A stretch of 64,000 nucleotides of DNA from the NCBI RefSeq assembly GCF_963665675.1, contig NZ_OY762426.1, positions 2,914,001 to 2,978,000 of the forward strand, written 5' to 3'. The translations under genes and the position numbers were made by a program. Under the pieces are notes generated by a model, which saw only the letters and a list, made by a program, of their open reading frames with translations, ran no database searches and was not told the DNA's origin. Every line of letters begins with the position of its first letter. The first letter of the stretch is position 1. Below are positions 55,796 through 63,736 of this stretch, piece after piece. The stretch comes from an uncultured Methanolobus sp. Its GTDB lineage: Archaea > Halobacteriota > Methanosarcinia > Methanosarcinales > Methanosarcinaceae.

Positions 55796-58456
55796 CTAAA
55801 AAACACTTACCAACTTTCTCACTTCCTTTGTCCAGAAATTGAACTTCTCACCACTCAGAATCCTATCCTTCATTCTTTTGAGTGTGCTTCTTTCCATTAC
55901 TCCATATTCTCTAGCTTCCTTTGGAGTCATAGACAATATCCATTGCTTGATACCTTCTTCATCAATGAAGGTCTGTGCTCTCTGAAGCTCTAATTCCTCT
56001 TCATCAATATTGTTTGCTTCCTTACCAATGTAAAGAATACCATCTGCATGAATGTGTCTCCTTTCCAGAAGTCCAATATCACCCTCAAACTTATGTTCAG
56101 GGTGCTCTGCATACTGCAATATGGTTTTACTCAGTGACTTGAAATAGTGTGATCCTTGCATGATCTCTCCTGCTTCATAGTCAATGAATGGCTCATGAAC
56201 TATCTTTTGTGGATTGTCACAAAAAGGTGCAAGAGGTTTTATTGCTCTGCCATCCTCCTCAACAGCTTGAAATCCAACCAGACAGAAGTTGAAAGGTTTT
56301 ATCATTTCCTTCCAAGGTTTGCTCTTATTGAGCTTCTTGAACCTGTTCCATACATTAGGAGTGCTAACAGAAAGCTTTGAGATAGCATACATATTACTGT
56401 ATTTTTCCACAATATCTCTGGAACTGATCAAACCATAATGCAATTGCAGTAGATCGTTCCATATTTCCTCATGCCAATCCCCTTTTCCATCCTTTGAGAA
56501 TGGGTTTGTCAGATGACCTAAACCATGAAGCTTGTAATCCTTGAACATTATCTTGTTTCCATTGAATCTATACAATGGATAACGTTTGGATGAGATTCCA
56601 TAAAACCAGTAATCCACTTTTTCAGGCTTTAGCAGAGGTATATCTAGATTATAGGGGTTTAGAGGTTGGAAATACTCTGTAATTTCCTCTGCATATTCAG
56701 GAGGTACAAAGATAGAGTCAGTATCCATATAGGCGTGTGCAGTCCCTAATTCCTCTACCTTTGCCTCTGCCATTGCCAAAAAGAGCTTTGAGCCAGAGGT
56801 GATCATAACAGCCAGTAGAGGATGATAGAAGTTACCTGGCTTTTCGTACCTATTCTCTGAGGTACTGAAAGAATCAAGACCATAAACCTCTATGTCGCTT
56901 TTCCTGTCCTCTGGATTAAGCTCTATAAATATTCCATAGCTCATGGCATTGACAAGTATCTTAATTGCCTGTGCTCTGCTCTTTAACTGTTGATACTCTG
57001 GACTTTCTGGATCAATACCCTTCATTTCAATCTTGATCTTCTGTCTTTCCTCAACAAGCACCTGAACAAGATTATCCTTTTCAGGATCAATATCAATCCC
57101 AAGTATCTGTGACTCTCTTAATCCTTCCTGAACGCCTACTGGAATAAACCTGACAGCTTCAATGATCTCCGGTGCTTTGCCAGTGAGAATCACGGAAGCT
57201 ATGACATCAGGTAATGCATACCACAATTCATGACTAGAAGACAGATAATTGACACCAACATTAAATGAGCCATTATCCTCTTTGTAATCCATCCTTACAG
57301 GCAATATATCTCCATCAGGGCGAAGCTTAACCATTACAACAAAGTCTTTCCAGTTATCCTCCTTTTGCAGATATTCAAGATTGACTATTTCCAGTAACTC
57401 TCTGATTTCCTCGGTTACAATCTCTGTTTCAATGTAATCTGCAATCATGAGATTCCACAGACCCATTACCATTGTAACCGTTGGATACATACTTGTAAAA
57501 TCAAGAGTTGTAACCTTAGTTGGAACTTTCCTATTTCTGCATTCACACCTACCCCCATAATATGAGGTCATTATCTGCCCCTTCATATTATCAGGGAAAT
57601 CATAGTTCTGCTCACTCAATGGTTTTAGTCCTAATTGCTTCAAAGCATATTTTCCAAGAGAAGCAGAACTGAATATCTTGGTAGGAGGAACATCAATATT
57701 GTAGAGATCAAGCTCCTTGATCAATCCCCCATACACATCAAAAGTGCTCTCAACATCCCTTATTAGATAATCAAGATACATTTTGGTAACAGTACCGTGT
57801 TTAATATCCTTCATCTTCTTGTGTCTTGTATCGAGCAATTCACAGGCTTTTTCAAGTGAGAGTTTATCGTCTTGAAGCAAGACTTTACCTAATGTCTGAG
57901 CATCTAGAAAATGACCTGAGAAATAGTCATCTCCTATATTGTACTTCGTTGTTGTGAACTTGAAACTGTTACTTCCACCAAGCTTCTTGATCACAATAGG
58001 AGGTTTGAACCTGTTATCTGAAAGAGTAAAAGTAAAACCACCTCTATTCTTTACCTTTGAATTGTTTCCAAACTTTGCCAGTCTGCTTATATCAAAAGCA
58101 AGATTGAAGCCTACACAAAGGGTTTTTAATCCAAATACCTCTGGATAAAATACATCATCAACGAACTCTTCACAAAGGTACAATTCTATGTCCTGTTCTT
58201 TGGCATAGTTCAGAAGGGTCTTTGTTTCCCCTTCATTGAGCATTTGAGGATCATAAAAGAGTCCTTCATGTTGGATATATCCATCTTGATAGGTCTGGAA
58301 GAAACCAACCTTCATATTCTGATACTGGTCTATCGTGGTTTCAGTATCGAAAACAAACACCCTATCATACCTTAATTGAAGGTTATTATTGTAAAAAGGG
58401 TTATACTGTTGATTCTTCACTTTCACAGTATATCCCCTTACAGCAATCTTGCCCAT
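55796..58456 (-). CDS. polB: Casposon family B DNA polymerase
   Basis: 886 residues. The 3'-5' exonuclease motifs are FVFDTETTI (Exo I, about 34-42), GFNLAFDIS (Exo II, about 116-124) and YLIRDVESTFD (Exo III, about 230-240). The polymerase motifs are YYGGRCECR (about 299-307), motif A DFTSMYPTV (about 319-327), motif B KILVNAMSYGIF (about 500) and motif C YMDTDSIFV (about 590). All catalytic acids are present. The type matches the protein-primed-like PolB of casposons, thought to copy the element during transposition. Its 5' end overlaps the HNH gene by 19 bp. Confidence 0.92.
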   Translation of the reverse strand: MGKIAVRGYTVKVKNQQYNPFYNNNLQLRYDRVFVFDTETTIDQYQNMKVGFFQTYQDGYIQHEGLFYDPQMLNEGETKTLLNYAKEQDIELYLCEEFVDDVFYPEVFGLKTLCVGFNLAFDISRLAKFGNNSKVKNRGGFTFTLSDNRFKPPIVIKKLGGSNSFKFTTTKYNIGDDYFSGHFLDAQTLGKVLLQDDKLSLEKACELLDTRHKKMKDIKHGTVTKMYLDYLIRDVESTFDVYGGLIKELDLYNIDVPPTKIFSSASLGKYALKQLGLKPLSEQNYDFPDNMKGQIMTSYYGGRCECRNRKVPTKVTTLDFTSMYPTVTMVMGLWNLMIADYIETEIVTEEIRELLEIVNLEYLQKEDNWKDFVVMVKLRPDGDILPVRMDYKEDNGSFNVGVNYLSSSHELWYALPDVIASVILTGKAPEIIEAVRFIPVGVQEGLRESQILGIDIDPEKDNLVQVLVEERQKIKIEMKGIDPESPEYQQLKSRAQAIKILVNAMSYGIFIELNPEDRKSDIEVYGLDSFSTSENRYEKPGNFYHPLLAVMITSGSKLFLAMAEAKVEELGTAHAYMDTDSIFVPPEYAEEITEYFQPLNPYNLDIPLLKPEKVDYWFYGISSKRYPLYRFNGNKIMFKDYKLHGLGHLTNPFSKDGKGDWHEEIWNDLLQLHYGLISSRDIVEKYSNMYAISKLSVSTPNVWNRFKKLNKSKPWKEMIKPFNFCLVGFQAVEEDGRAIKPLAPFCDNPQKIVHEPFIDYEAGEIMQGSHYFKSLSKTILQYAEHPEHKFEGDIGLLERRHIHADGILYIGKEANNIDEEELELQRAQTFIDEEGIKQWILSMTPKEAREYGVMERSTLKRMKDRILSGEKFNFWTKEVRKLVSVF

Positions 58457-58782
58457 AATGAATCAGCCTCCAAACCAATGAGACGGAGCTGTTTACCCAT
58501 TCCTTCCATTAAAACCCCCATAGAAACGAGCATGAACCTTAATTTATCCTTGCGTGATGCATTGCTTGATCTAACCTTACGAGGTAGTTTATTTTGCTGT
58601 TTTGTGACCTTGAAATGACAGTTCTTACATAATGGAACAGTTTCTTCTGAATTGTTCCTTCCATAAACATGATGTAATTCTATCAGTTCAGGGTCATCTT
58701 CACTACATCGAAGGCATCTAAGAACTGTCTTTCCTTCCAATTTTTGTCTCTTTATACTTCTTTTTGATATTTCTTTATCCAT
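58438..58782 (-). CDS. HNH endonuclease of the casposon
   Basis: 114 residues from ATG 58782, with GAGGAG eight bases upstream (an in-frame GTG at 58791 lies in that site). The fold is read from the zinc pair CLRCSEDDP, the LIELHHVYGRNNS beta-alpha-metal core (HH) and VPLCKNCHFKVTKQ. HNH genes accompany polB in Methanosarcina-type casposons; a role in element release or target nicking has been suggested but not shown. It overlaps polB and follows the HTH gene by 12 bp, as part of one operon. Confidence 0.88.
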   Translation of the reverse strand: MDKEISKRSIKRQKLEGKTVLRCLRCSEDDPELIELHHVYGRNNSEETVPLCKNCHFKVTKQQNKLPRKVRSSNASRKDKLRFMLVSMGVLMEGMGKQLRLIGLEADSLWARLL

Positions 58783-58794
58783 AGTTACCACTCC

Positions 58795-59436
58795 TCAATT
58801 CATATATAATTCCTGAAATTCACCTTCAACCTGAGCTTCCTCGATCTCGTAAAGGCGGTCTAACCGCGTTTCAAATGAATGTTCTTTTCCCGCGTTATCG
58901 ACGATTTTAACGCCCTCGAACTTCTTTAATCGGGATATATCACCGTCTTTCAGCGTTCTATCAACCGCGTCCTTGTATTCCGCGATTAGATAACGGTCTT
59001 TAGAATTCCGCGTTACTATCGTTATATGACCCGCGTCTCGATCATAGAACCTCATCTCAACTTCAAGACTATCGTTTTTTGTAGCCTTCCATCTTCCATT
59101 CTCTTTGTACAGGTTACGTCCCAGAAGTTTGATTGCATCTTTATTTTTCATCCCAAACTTCTCTGTCATTTGGTTGAGACTTGCACCCTTTCTCATGGCT
59201 CTGAGAATCTGAAGTGATCTGTGTCTTTCCGTCTTCTGAAGAGATGTCAGAGATTCCCATCCTGCTTTAGAAAGGTTATAGTCACTTATTTTGAGGTCTC
59301 GGAGTTGCTTCAGGCTCTTGTCTGGAAACATTTTGTGTTTCCTGATGATCTCCTTTGCATACCTGGTATCTCTGGGCATAGCCTTGAGCCATTGACCATA
59401 GGTTCTGAAATCCTTGGAGAATTCAGGTCTGCTCAC
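58795..59436 (-). CDS. Casposon HTH DNA-binding protein
   Basis: 213 residues. The central HTH (SLQILRAMRKGASLNQMTEK, FGMKNKDAIKLLG; about 75-107) is preceded by a helical N-terminal part. A strand-rich C-terminal part follows (SLEVEMRFYDRDAGHITIVT) and an acidic tail. Similar HTH proteins sit in this place in Methanosarcinal casposons and may recognise the element ends. It starts with GTG, which overlaps the stop of the small ribbon-helix-helix gene (GTGA), so the two are coupled. Confidence 0.75.
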   Translation of the reverse strand: MSRPEFSKDFRTYGQWLKAMPRDTRYAKEIIRKHKMFPDKSLKQLRDLKISDYNLSKAGWESLTSLQKTERHRSLQILRAMRKGASLNQMTEKFGMKNKDAIKLLGRNLYKENGRWKATKNDSLEVEMRFYDRDAGHITIVTRNSKDRYLIAEYKDAVDRTLKDGDISRLKKFEGVKIVDNAGKEHSFETRLDRLYEIEEAQVEGEFQELYMN

Positions 59437-59567
59437 TTTTCCGTCTCCCAGAGTTTCATTAGTGCTATCCTGATAACTTCAGCCTGAGAGCAACCGAAAT
59501 AGTCTGACATCAATTCAAGTTTCTCCTTTAGGTAAGGAGACAAAGTTGCTATTGTTCTGCTATTCAT
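59433..59567 (-). CDS. 44-residue ribbon-helix-helix protein
   Basis: ATG 59567 with GGTGAT five bases upstream gives 44 codons: MNSRTIATLSPYLKEKLELM, then SDYFGCSQAEVIRIALMKLW and a short charged end. The pattern (a short strand, helix A, the turn, helix B with VIRIAL) is that of CopG/Arc-type repressors. It is the first gene of the minus-strand casposon operon and is coupled to the HTH gene by a GTGA overlap. It probably binds the repeated ATGATAT boxes in the divergent promoter and controls both operons. Confidence 0.75.
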   Translation of the reverse strand: MNSRTIATLSPYLKEKLELMSDYFGCSQAEVIRIALMKLWETEK

Positions 59568-59708
59568 TTCAATCACCTTATTAGGCAATTAATAAAATGA
59601 TATAATTATTGATATTAACAATGATAACTATAGTAATAGCAAACTTAGAGTAAATGATATAAACTATAACAATTATGATATCATTAAGAGTACGTGAGGA
59701 TATAGGGT
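59568..59708. promoter_or_regulatory. Divergent promoter of the casposon with repeated ATGATAT boxes
   Basis: The 141-bp gap between the two casposon operons holds AATGATATAA twice (59596-59605 and 59653-59662) and the perfect palindrome ATGATATCAT (59675-59684). Spacing of boxes on both sides suits a cooperative repressor such as the adjacent ribbon-helix-helix protein. TATA-like DNA is too abundant to pick single start sites. Confidence 0.5.
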
Positions 59709-60644
59709 ATGTCAAAAGATGATATCGACTTCGAGGAAGAGATTATAGCCTATTTAAACAAAAACGGTAAGATGCGTAGGGAACGCTTAATTGATGTCCT
59801 TATAGAAAAGCATACTAAACCTAATGAAAAGGGACAAGGGATCATAGACCTTGGATATAGCAAGCCTACCCTTAACAGAAGGCTAAAAGAGCTAATTGAT
59901 TCGGGTAAAATCATTAGTATTGGGTATGAGGAGCTTATACAATATGGTTTTAAGGTAACTGATCAAAGAGCTAAATATCTCTTCACATCAGAAGGTTTGA
60001 AACTCAAACAGCACATAGATGAGATGTTAAACCTCCTCATGAACGGTGATGAGATTGATAAACAAATGGCTTTGAAAGAACTAAATCGATATGAAACAAT
60101 GTATTCTTTTGATGAGAGCCAGTTAGACCTTCTTGTACAAAATCTTACTACTGGAAATCCCGACCTGACAAATAGATTCCTGATAACCTTAAAGACCTAT
60201 ATCATTGACAAAGGAAAAGAACCAGATGATAAAGACGCTTTATTAAAGAGTCTAAAAACTGTTTTAGATAAATATGCTGACCCTAAAGGCAAAAGTGGAC
60301 ATGTCAGAAACGTTGCTATGTGTTTATTATGTCATTACAAAGATGAAGCTATAATTGATCAAATTGAGAAAGATGCAACCAGTTCAATTGATTTACAAAA
60401 GGCAGAAGAAGATTATGATCCGTCTTCTATTGCAGATATTGTTGTGAACAATCCGTCCCGACTTTTCAATCTTGAAAGAGAATTGATGAAAGAAGGGAAA
60501 AATGATGCTGCTCAGTTTGTCTCTAACATTAGATACAAGTGTATGGATCATCTGGGAATGATAGACCACTCAAAGCAAGAAGAAGCAGAAAGAAGCTTTG
60601 ATGAAGCAGTCAAAAAGGCACTGGAAGAGGGTAATAACCAATGA
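59709..60644 (+). CDS. Casposase-operon winged-helix protein
   Basis: 311 residues. The N-terminal winged helix (about 8-100: EIIAYLNKNGKMRRERLIDV, then YSKPTLNRRLKELIDSGKII) is followed by a HEAT-like helical array (about 105-260: NGDEIDKQMALKELNRYETM, GHVRNVAMCLLCHYKDEAII) and a charged tail. Its stop overlaps the casposase ATG (ATGA). It is thus likely a co-factor or regulator of the casposase, for example in end binding; this is an inference. AGGATATAGGGT precedes the ATG. Confidence 0.7.
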   Translation: MSKDDIDFEEEIIAYLNKNGKMRRERLIDVLIEKHTKPNEKGQGIIDLGYSKPTLNRRLKELIDSGKIISIGYEELIQYGFKVTDQRAKYLFTSEGLKLKQHIDEMLNLLMNGDEIDKQMALKELNRYETMYSFDESQLDLLVQNLTTGNPDLTNRFLITLKTYIIDKGKEPDDKDALLKSLKTVLDKYADPKGKSGHVRNVAMCLLCHYKDEAIIDQIEKDATSSIDLQKAEEDYDPSSIADIVVNNPSRLFNLERELMKEGKNDAAQFVSNIRYKCMDHLGMIDHSKQEEAERSFDEAVKKALEEGNNQ

Positions 60645-61846
60645 AACTCCTACTTCTCAACGGACACGGAATAGACACACGTGTGAATGGGTCTAAATTG
60701 CATATTAGGGATGGTAGACATTCCACAGACATAGAACCGGAAAAGTATGTCTTTTCCCCCCAGAAAATAGACATAGACAATATAGTTGTCTATGGAAAGA
60801 ATGGGAATATGACCATTGATTCTATTCGATGGCTGATAAAACATAATGTGCAGGTCACTATTCTGGATTGGGATGGTAAGCTTCTAACAACTATGCTTCC
60901 TCCTGAAAGTACTAATGTCAAAACCAAGTTCGCACAGTATCACGCTTATGAGGATCAGGACACTAGGCTTAAACTTGCCAAGAAGTTCATTGAAGCCAAG
61001 TTTGATAAGACCCAGGTAGTTCTGGACTATCTGAAACAACGTTATCCTGATATTGACAACGATTTTTCAAAGGACTCTTCCAAGCTTGCTGATGCAAGTA
61101 ACATAAAGGAAGTAATGGGTGTTGAAGGTGCTGTTGCTGTCTATTATTGGGGACAGTTTGAAAAGTTCATTCCTGAAAAGTACGAATTTGATGACCGTAC
61201 AGGCAGATACAAAACACGTCCTAGTGGTGCAGGAGATATGGTCAATTGTATGCTTAACTATGGCTATGCACTCCTTGAAGCTGAGTGTATGAGAACCATC
61301 AATGCAGTTGGTATGGACGTTCATGTTGGATTCCTGCATGAGATGGCATCAGGTAAGAACAGCTTAGCATATGATCTTCAAGAACCTTTCAGATTCCTTG
61401 TTGATCTGGCAGTGATCAATCTCATTGAGACTGACAGGATGGAGAAGAAGGACTTTATCAGGACTGATAATTACTCACTCAGGCTCAGACCAAGTGGAGC
61501 TAAGAAGCTCACAGAGGAGTTCCAGACTTGGATGAATAAGAAAGTAACCTATCAGGATAAATCAATGATGTGGAGCTATGTCCTTTTACTCAAAACAAGA
61601 GAATTGGCTCAATTCCTGAACGGTAAAAAGAGGAAGATTGATTTTGTTACTCCTTCTTACGTGATTGAAAGACAGGATACTGATGAGATCAGGAAGAAAA
61701 TACTGAGTATTTCCTATTCTGAATGGAAGGAGATGGGATTTTCTAAGGGAACACTGCATTATATGAAGAAAAATGCAAAAGGAAATAAACCGTTTACTCT
61801 CAATGCTCATGTGAGGGAACGGTTGGAAATGTGGGAAAGCATTTGA
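60641..61846 (+). CDS. Casposase (Cas1 homologue)
   Basis: 401 residues. The Cas1 N-terminal beta domain (MKLLLLNGHGIDTRVNGSKL, about 1-90) is followed by the helical catalytic domain. The metal ligands are Glu162 (VMGVEGAVAVYYW), His233 (VGFLHEMASGKNSLAYDLQE) and an acidic residue of DLQEPF (Glu248). The C-terminal HTH-like tail (SYSEWKEMGFSKGTLHYMKK, about 345-395) is the extension found in casposases but not in CRISPR Cas1. No cas2, other cas gene or CRISPR array is present. Casposases insert element DNA and duplicate the target. Confidence 0.93.
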   Translation: MKLLLLNGHGIDTRVNGSKLHIRDGRHSTDIEPEKYVFSPQKIDIDNIVVYGKNGNMTIDSIRWLIKHNVQVTILDWDGKLLTTMLPPESTNVKTKFAQYHAYEDQDTRLKLAKKFIEAKFDKTQVVLDYLKQRYPDIDNDFSKDSSKLADASNIKEVMGVEGAVAVYYWGQFEKFIPEKYEFDDRTGRYKTRPSGAGDMVNCMLNYGYALLEAECMRTINAVGMDVHVGFLHEMASGKNSLAYDLQEPFRFLVDLAVINLIETDRMEKKDFIRTDNYSLRLRPSGAKKLTEEFQTWMNKKVTYQDKSMMWSYVLLLKTRELAQFLNGKKRKIDFVTPSYVIERQDTDEIRKKILSISYSEWKEMGFSKGTLHYMKKNAKGNKPFTLNAHVRERLEMWESI

Positions 61847-61904
61847 CTTTTCTAATGTATTTTACAAAAATACTGGCAAAATAAATTCGATTATTTTTTA
61901 AATA

Positions 61905-62429
61905 ATGCAATTTAGTATATCATTTATGAAATGCTTAACTAAATTGATATTACTACTTGTTTGTTTCCTACTCTTATTGTCGGTTGGATGTATTGAAGAA
62001 CAACAACAAGCAATTGAAGAAAATACGGATTATGCTGAAGAAAATACGGTTAAAAAGTACACCGATATAGTTGTAGATAAAAACTATGGAATATATCCTA
62101 CTGAAAAATCAACCTCTACAACAATAACAGGAATCTCTACAATTCAATTATATTTGCAAGAAGGAGATGAGATTATAATTTCAGTTACTGATGTAACTGG
62201 AGGAAATGAAAAAATTGGAATGCGTATATCTGAAAGTGATGGTTTCAAAACATTTGAAGAAACAACGATAACAAAAGAAGATACATACAAGTGGATTGTT
62301 CCACAAACAGATAGTTTCCATTTTTCATTTGACAGTGTGGGTATTGAATCTAAAGGGTTTCATGTCAAAATCGAAGTGACTTATGAAAGTATAAGCCAAA
62401 GATATTGGTCAAATAAGTATATTGAATAA
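61905..62429 (+). CDS. Predicted lipoprotein, casposon cargo
   Basis: 174 residues. A signal peptide (LTKLILLLVCFLLLLSVGC) ends in a lipobox Cys at about residue 28. An acidic linker (EEQQQAIEENTDYAEENT) leads to a strand-rich domain (about 50-165: IVVDKNYGIYPTEKSTSTTI, TDSFHFSFDSVGIESKGFHV) like a small beta sandwich. The ATG at 61905 may be leaderless (AT-rich box just ahead); ATG 61926 (MKCLTKL) is an alternative. No known role. It lies inside the right end of the casposon. Confidence 0.6.
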   Translation: MQFSISFMKCLTKLILLLVCFLLLLSVGCIEEQQQAIEENTDYAEENTVKKYTDIVVDKNYGIYPTEKSTSTTITGISTIQLYLQEGDEIIISVTDVTGGNEKIGMRISESDGFKTFEETTITKEDTYKWIVPQTDSFHFSFDSVGIESKGFHVKIEVTYESISQRYWSNKYIE

Positions 62430-62474
62430 AGTTACTTTTACATTACATAACGATATTTCTAAAGGAGGGTCAAA

Positions 62475-62744
62475 GTGGGTCTTTTAGATATATTTAGAAA
62501 TAGATGGAAATGCGTTGGCACTGACAAACAACATGAAAATGGAGTTCTAATGCTAAAAGAATTTGTGCATCATGATATTTTAAAAACTCTTGATCGCAAA
62601 GCTGAACAAATCCATGGTTCAAAAACAGTATATGCAAAAGGTCGAACATATTATTATAAAGCTGTACCAAAAGGTGATTGGTTTAGTAATCATGGACATG
62701 GTGACAGATGGCTTAAAATATATCGAAAAAAAAGACAAAAATAA
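62475..62744 (+). CDS. Small basic hypothetical protein, casposon cargo
   Basis: 89 residues from a GTG start with a strong AAAGGAGGG site ahead. It is basic, with aromatic and His-rich parts (FVHHDILKTLDRKAEQIHGS, KGRTYYYKAVPKGDWFSNHG) and a Lys/Arg tail. No family is recognised; nucleic-acid binding is possible from the charge alone. It is convergent with the next gene (17 bp apart). Confidence 0.55.
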   Translation: MGLLDIFRNRWKCVGTDKQHENGVLMLKEFVHHDILKTLDRKAEQIHGSKTVYAKGRTYYYKAVPKGDWFSNHGHGDRWLKIYRKKRQK

Positions 62745-62761
62745 TTTATGAAATAGTTGTA

Positions 62762-63412
62762 CTATTTCTTTTTGTTCTTTGCAAATAAAACTCCGCCAAT
62801 GGCTATAATCGCTACAACAATACCTAGTAAATTGTTAGTTGTAGCAATATCATCAGGGGATATATTTAGAGAAAAAGCAGAATCATCTAACTGTGCTTCT
62901 TCTTTAATAACATTAAATTCAATATTGTTAGGCTTTGATAAGTCTAAAACAAAATAATTCATACTGGTTAAATCTGATGATGAATAACCATGTGTAGAAC
63001 CTTTTGTAGTTTCAAAACTTATAGCCCAATTCCCAATTCGCTCATTTTTGTTTAATGAATTATATTCTTCTAAAACAACATAAAAACCAGCTTTTTTGTT
63101 GGGTGGAATTAACACTTCCTCTATTAATGTAGTGTCGCTTCCTGAAGAGATTGGATAAAAACGATTTGAATCTTGATTAGCACTCATTTTAATATTGAGA
63201 TTATTTACATTAATCCAAAAATCATTTTTATTAATAACAGTGAAATGAATTGCTAAGTTTTGTTCAACGGGTATTTCATCCTTATCTTCTAAAAGAACCC
63301 CACTAGTATCAACTAACTCACCATTAATATCTAAATTATAATTATTCGCATGTGCATTAGAAATACTTAACAACATTAAAAAAACAAAAATCAAACTTCT
63401 AAACTGATGCAT
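62762..63412 (-). CDS. Predicted membrane-anchored external protein, casposon cargo
   Basis: 216 residues. A signal peptide (MHQFRSLIFVFLMLLSISNA, cut near HAN) is followed by an external strand-rich domain (about 25-185: IHFTVINKNDFWINVNNLNI, VLIPPNKKAGFYVVLEEYNS). A C-terminal helix (NNLLGIVVAIIAIGGVLFA) with a Lys-rich end keeps it in the membrane. It is unassigned. It is the last gene before the casposon's right terminal repeat. Confidence 0.6.
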   Translation of the reverse strand: MHQFRSLIFVFLMLLSISNAHANNYNLDINGELVDTSGVLLEDKDEIPVEQNLAIHFTVINKNDFWINVNNLNIKMSANQDSNRFYPISSGSDTTLIEEVLIPPNKKAGFYVVLEEYNSLNKNERIGNWAISFETTKGSTHGYSSSDLTSMNYFVLDLSKPNNIEFNVIKEEAQLDDSAFSLNISPDDIATTNNLLGIVVAIIAIGGVLFAKNKKK

Positions 63413-63567
63413 AGCTTTAATTAATCTATTTAATTATTTAATAATTACTATTTTTTATAGTCCTTAAATCTCTGTGTCTGTTGTAACAAATATAGATTCA
63501 ATACAAAATTGTAAACTGTTGATTGAAGAATTAGTTAAACTTCCTATAAATATTAAATCAAAATAAG

Positions 63568-63650
63568 CGTTGCGTTTTTTGGTTATTACTATTACCCCGA
63601 ACAAAAATGCGGGGTAATAGGTAAGCTCAAAAAACCGAACTTTAACTATT
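63568..63650. repeat. Palindromic junction repeat C
   Basis: Core CCCCG-AACAAAAATG-CGGGG (63596-63615). The left arm is the exact inverted partner of B's right arm. The right arm (TAATAGGTAAGCTCAAAAAA, CCGAACTTTA) is similar, inverted, to the left arm of repeat A (28 of about 37 bases). Copies A and C together thus rebuild a long palindrome. Confidence 0.88.
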
Positions 63651-63736
63651 AAGTTACTTTGTTTATAACAATTAAAAAAACTACTATTTTACTTCGAAAA
63701 ATATATATCTTCAAAAAATCATAGAAGTAAGCGTAT

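Larger units (their letters stand above)
53167..63600 (+). mobile_element. Casposon (PolB, HNH, HTH, Cas1-type casposase)
   Basis: 10.43 kb bounded by perfect 32-bp inverted repeats (CGGGGTAATAGTAATAACC plus AAAAAACGCAACG). The 10-base target AACAAAAATG stands directly outside both ends; up to 27 bp (one mismatch) repeat if the hairpin arms are included. The gene set is that of Methanosarcina-type casposons: family B polymerase, HNH nuclease, HTH protein and Cas1. Cargo at both ends comprises DUF4238, a lipoprotein, a small basic protein and a membrane protein. A 1.29-kb IS sits in the left part. Autonomy is likely, since both casposase and polymerase frames are intact. Confidence 0.88.

Noticed and set aside
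46411..63650. The three palindromic repeats as a CRISPR array
   Set aside because: Only three copies, 6.7 and 10.4 kb apart, with genes between them, private inverted ends and no cas genes other than the casposase. They are insertion junctions, although the geometry is alike.
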